Positions 63,667-64,000 of a DNA stretch of 64,000 nucleotides are shown piece after piece. Under the pieces are notes generated by a model. That model was not told where the DNA came from. It worked only from the letters and a program-made list of their open reading frames with translations, and did not search any database. The first letter of the stretch is position 1, and each line of letters starts with the position of its first letter. The position numbers and the translations under genes are program-made. Origin of the DNA: JAJPKK01 sp963844635 (lineage in GTDB: Bacteria > Pseudomonadota > Alphaproteobacteria > Rhizobiales > Xanthobacteraceae); assembly GCA_963844635.1 (NCBI GenBank), contig CAWJPD010000003.1, positions 1,302,001 through 1,366,000 of the forward strand, read 5' to 3'.

Positions 63667-64000
63667 AACAACCTCCCGTACCTTCGCCTTGCGTAGATCA
63701 ATACTGGAGGTCTGCGCGACCGGGCGCCCGGGCTATCCGCCCGCCAGACGCCCGCTCAATCGAGAAAAGACTTCTCGATAGATCACCGGCAAATTCCCCC
63801 TGCGCGATTTCGATCTCCGTTTACGGGGCAAGGAATGTGCCACGTGTTCCCGCAGTCTCAGCGAGGTCGCGTTTTGTCGGGGTGAACCCGATGAATCGTC
63901 GATTCTTGCTGCCTTGACTTTCATGCGGGGCAAAGGGGTGAACGCCAGCGGTTGTGGCTGCACGAGCAGTCGTGCGCGAACGGCCGAGAAATCGTTATGC
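63667..64000. other. Right edge, no gene called
   Basis: A short minus-strand frame at 63733-63963 has a basic, low-complexity product and no clear ribosome site, so it is left out. The permease promoter lies just inside this stretch. Confidence 0.4.

Noticed and set aside
63733..63963. 76-codon minus-strand frame at the right edge
   Set aside because: Basic, low-complexity product without ribosome site or family resemblance.

Overview
The window is GC-rich, densely coded DNA from an alphaproteobacterium, most likely order Hyphomicrobiales and probably a relative of Bradyrhizobium, Rhodopseudomonas or Pseudolabrys. The evidence is a phyR/nepR/ecfG general-stress locus with EcfG-type promoters, an Omp25/31-like porin, gatCAB with rhizobial-type small neighbours, an mce plus DUF1467 pair, many Tat- or Sec-exported redox proteins, and three families of short dispersed intergenic repeats. 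The genus is an inference.

Layout. 0-3.6 kb: RND efflux pump and its adaptor (the pump runs off the left edge). 4-6.7 kb: VanX-like dipeptidase, peptidoglycan amidase, nadC. 6.7-10.6 kb: an exported cytochrome c / beta-propeller operon, a glycosyltransferase and a cytochrome b561. 10.7-15.3 kb: the general stress response module (ecfG, nepR, two divergent EcfG promoters, phyR), followed by a PAS-HWE kinase and a single-domain response regulator. 15.5-21.6 kb: exported hydrolases (metallo-beta-lactamase fold, NHL propeller, Tat-exported haloacid dehalogenase, SxxK serine hydrolase) and an MFS transporter. 21.6-24.5 kb: tRNA-Pro, a complete IS630-type element, a porin, and a second copy of the tRNA 3' end, which looks like the scar of an integrated element. 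24.5-29 kb: DUF3750 protein, methyltransferase, a repeat-rich kilobase, DegP/HtrA. 29.5-32.7 kb: 2-oxoacid dehydrogenase E1-alpha/E1-beta/E2. 33-37.3 kb: gatC, gatA, gatB. 37.8-45.2 kb: Lys/Ala peptide, two Tat-exported VOC proteins, tpiA, a two-component system, YceI plus cytochrome b561. 45.3-53.7 kb: GltD-like Fe-S flavoprotein with a 2-oxoacid:ferredoxin oxidoreductase gamma-alpha subunit, DapA-like aldolase, FMN reductase, TRAP permease. 54-57.7 kb: an AT-richer accessory pair (DEDDh exonuclease and nucleotidyltransferase) followed by a complete IS1634-type element. 57.8-64 kb: PQQ dehydrogenase, mce, DUF1467, DUF1330, biuret-hydrolase-like isochorismatase and a xanthine/uracil-type permease.

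Two things dominate interpretation. First, at least a dozen conserved genes, several normally essential (gatC, gatA, gatB), are interrupted by single-base insertions or deletions while their residue-level conservation is intact on both sides. This points to uncorrected sequence error more than to gene decay, so those genes are listed over their full reconstructed span and typed 'pseudogene' only in the sense of 'broken as written'. Second, the one compact stretch that looks foreign and is not explained by a known pathway is the overlapping exonuclease-nucleotidyltransferase pair at 54.0-55.7 kb; it is the best candidate for an undescribed system here.
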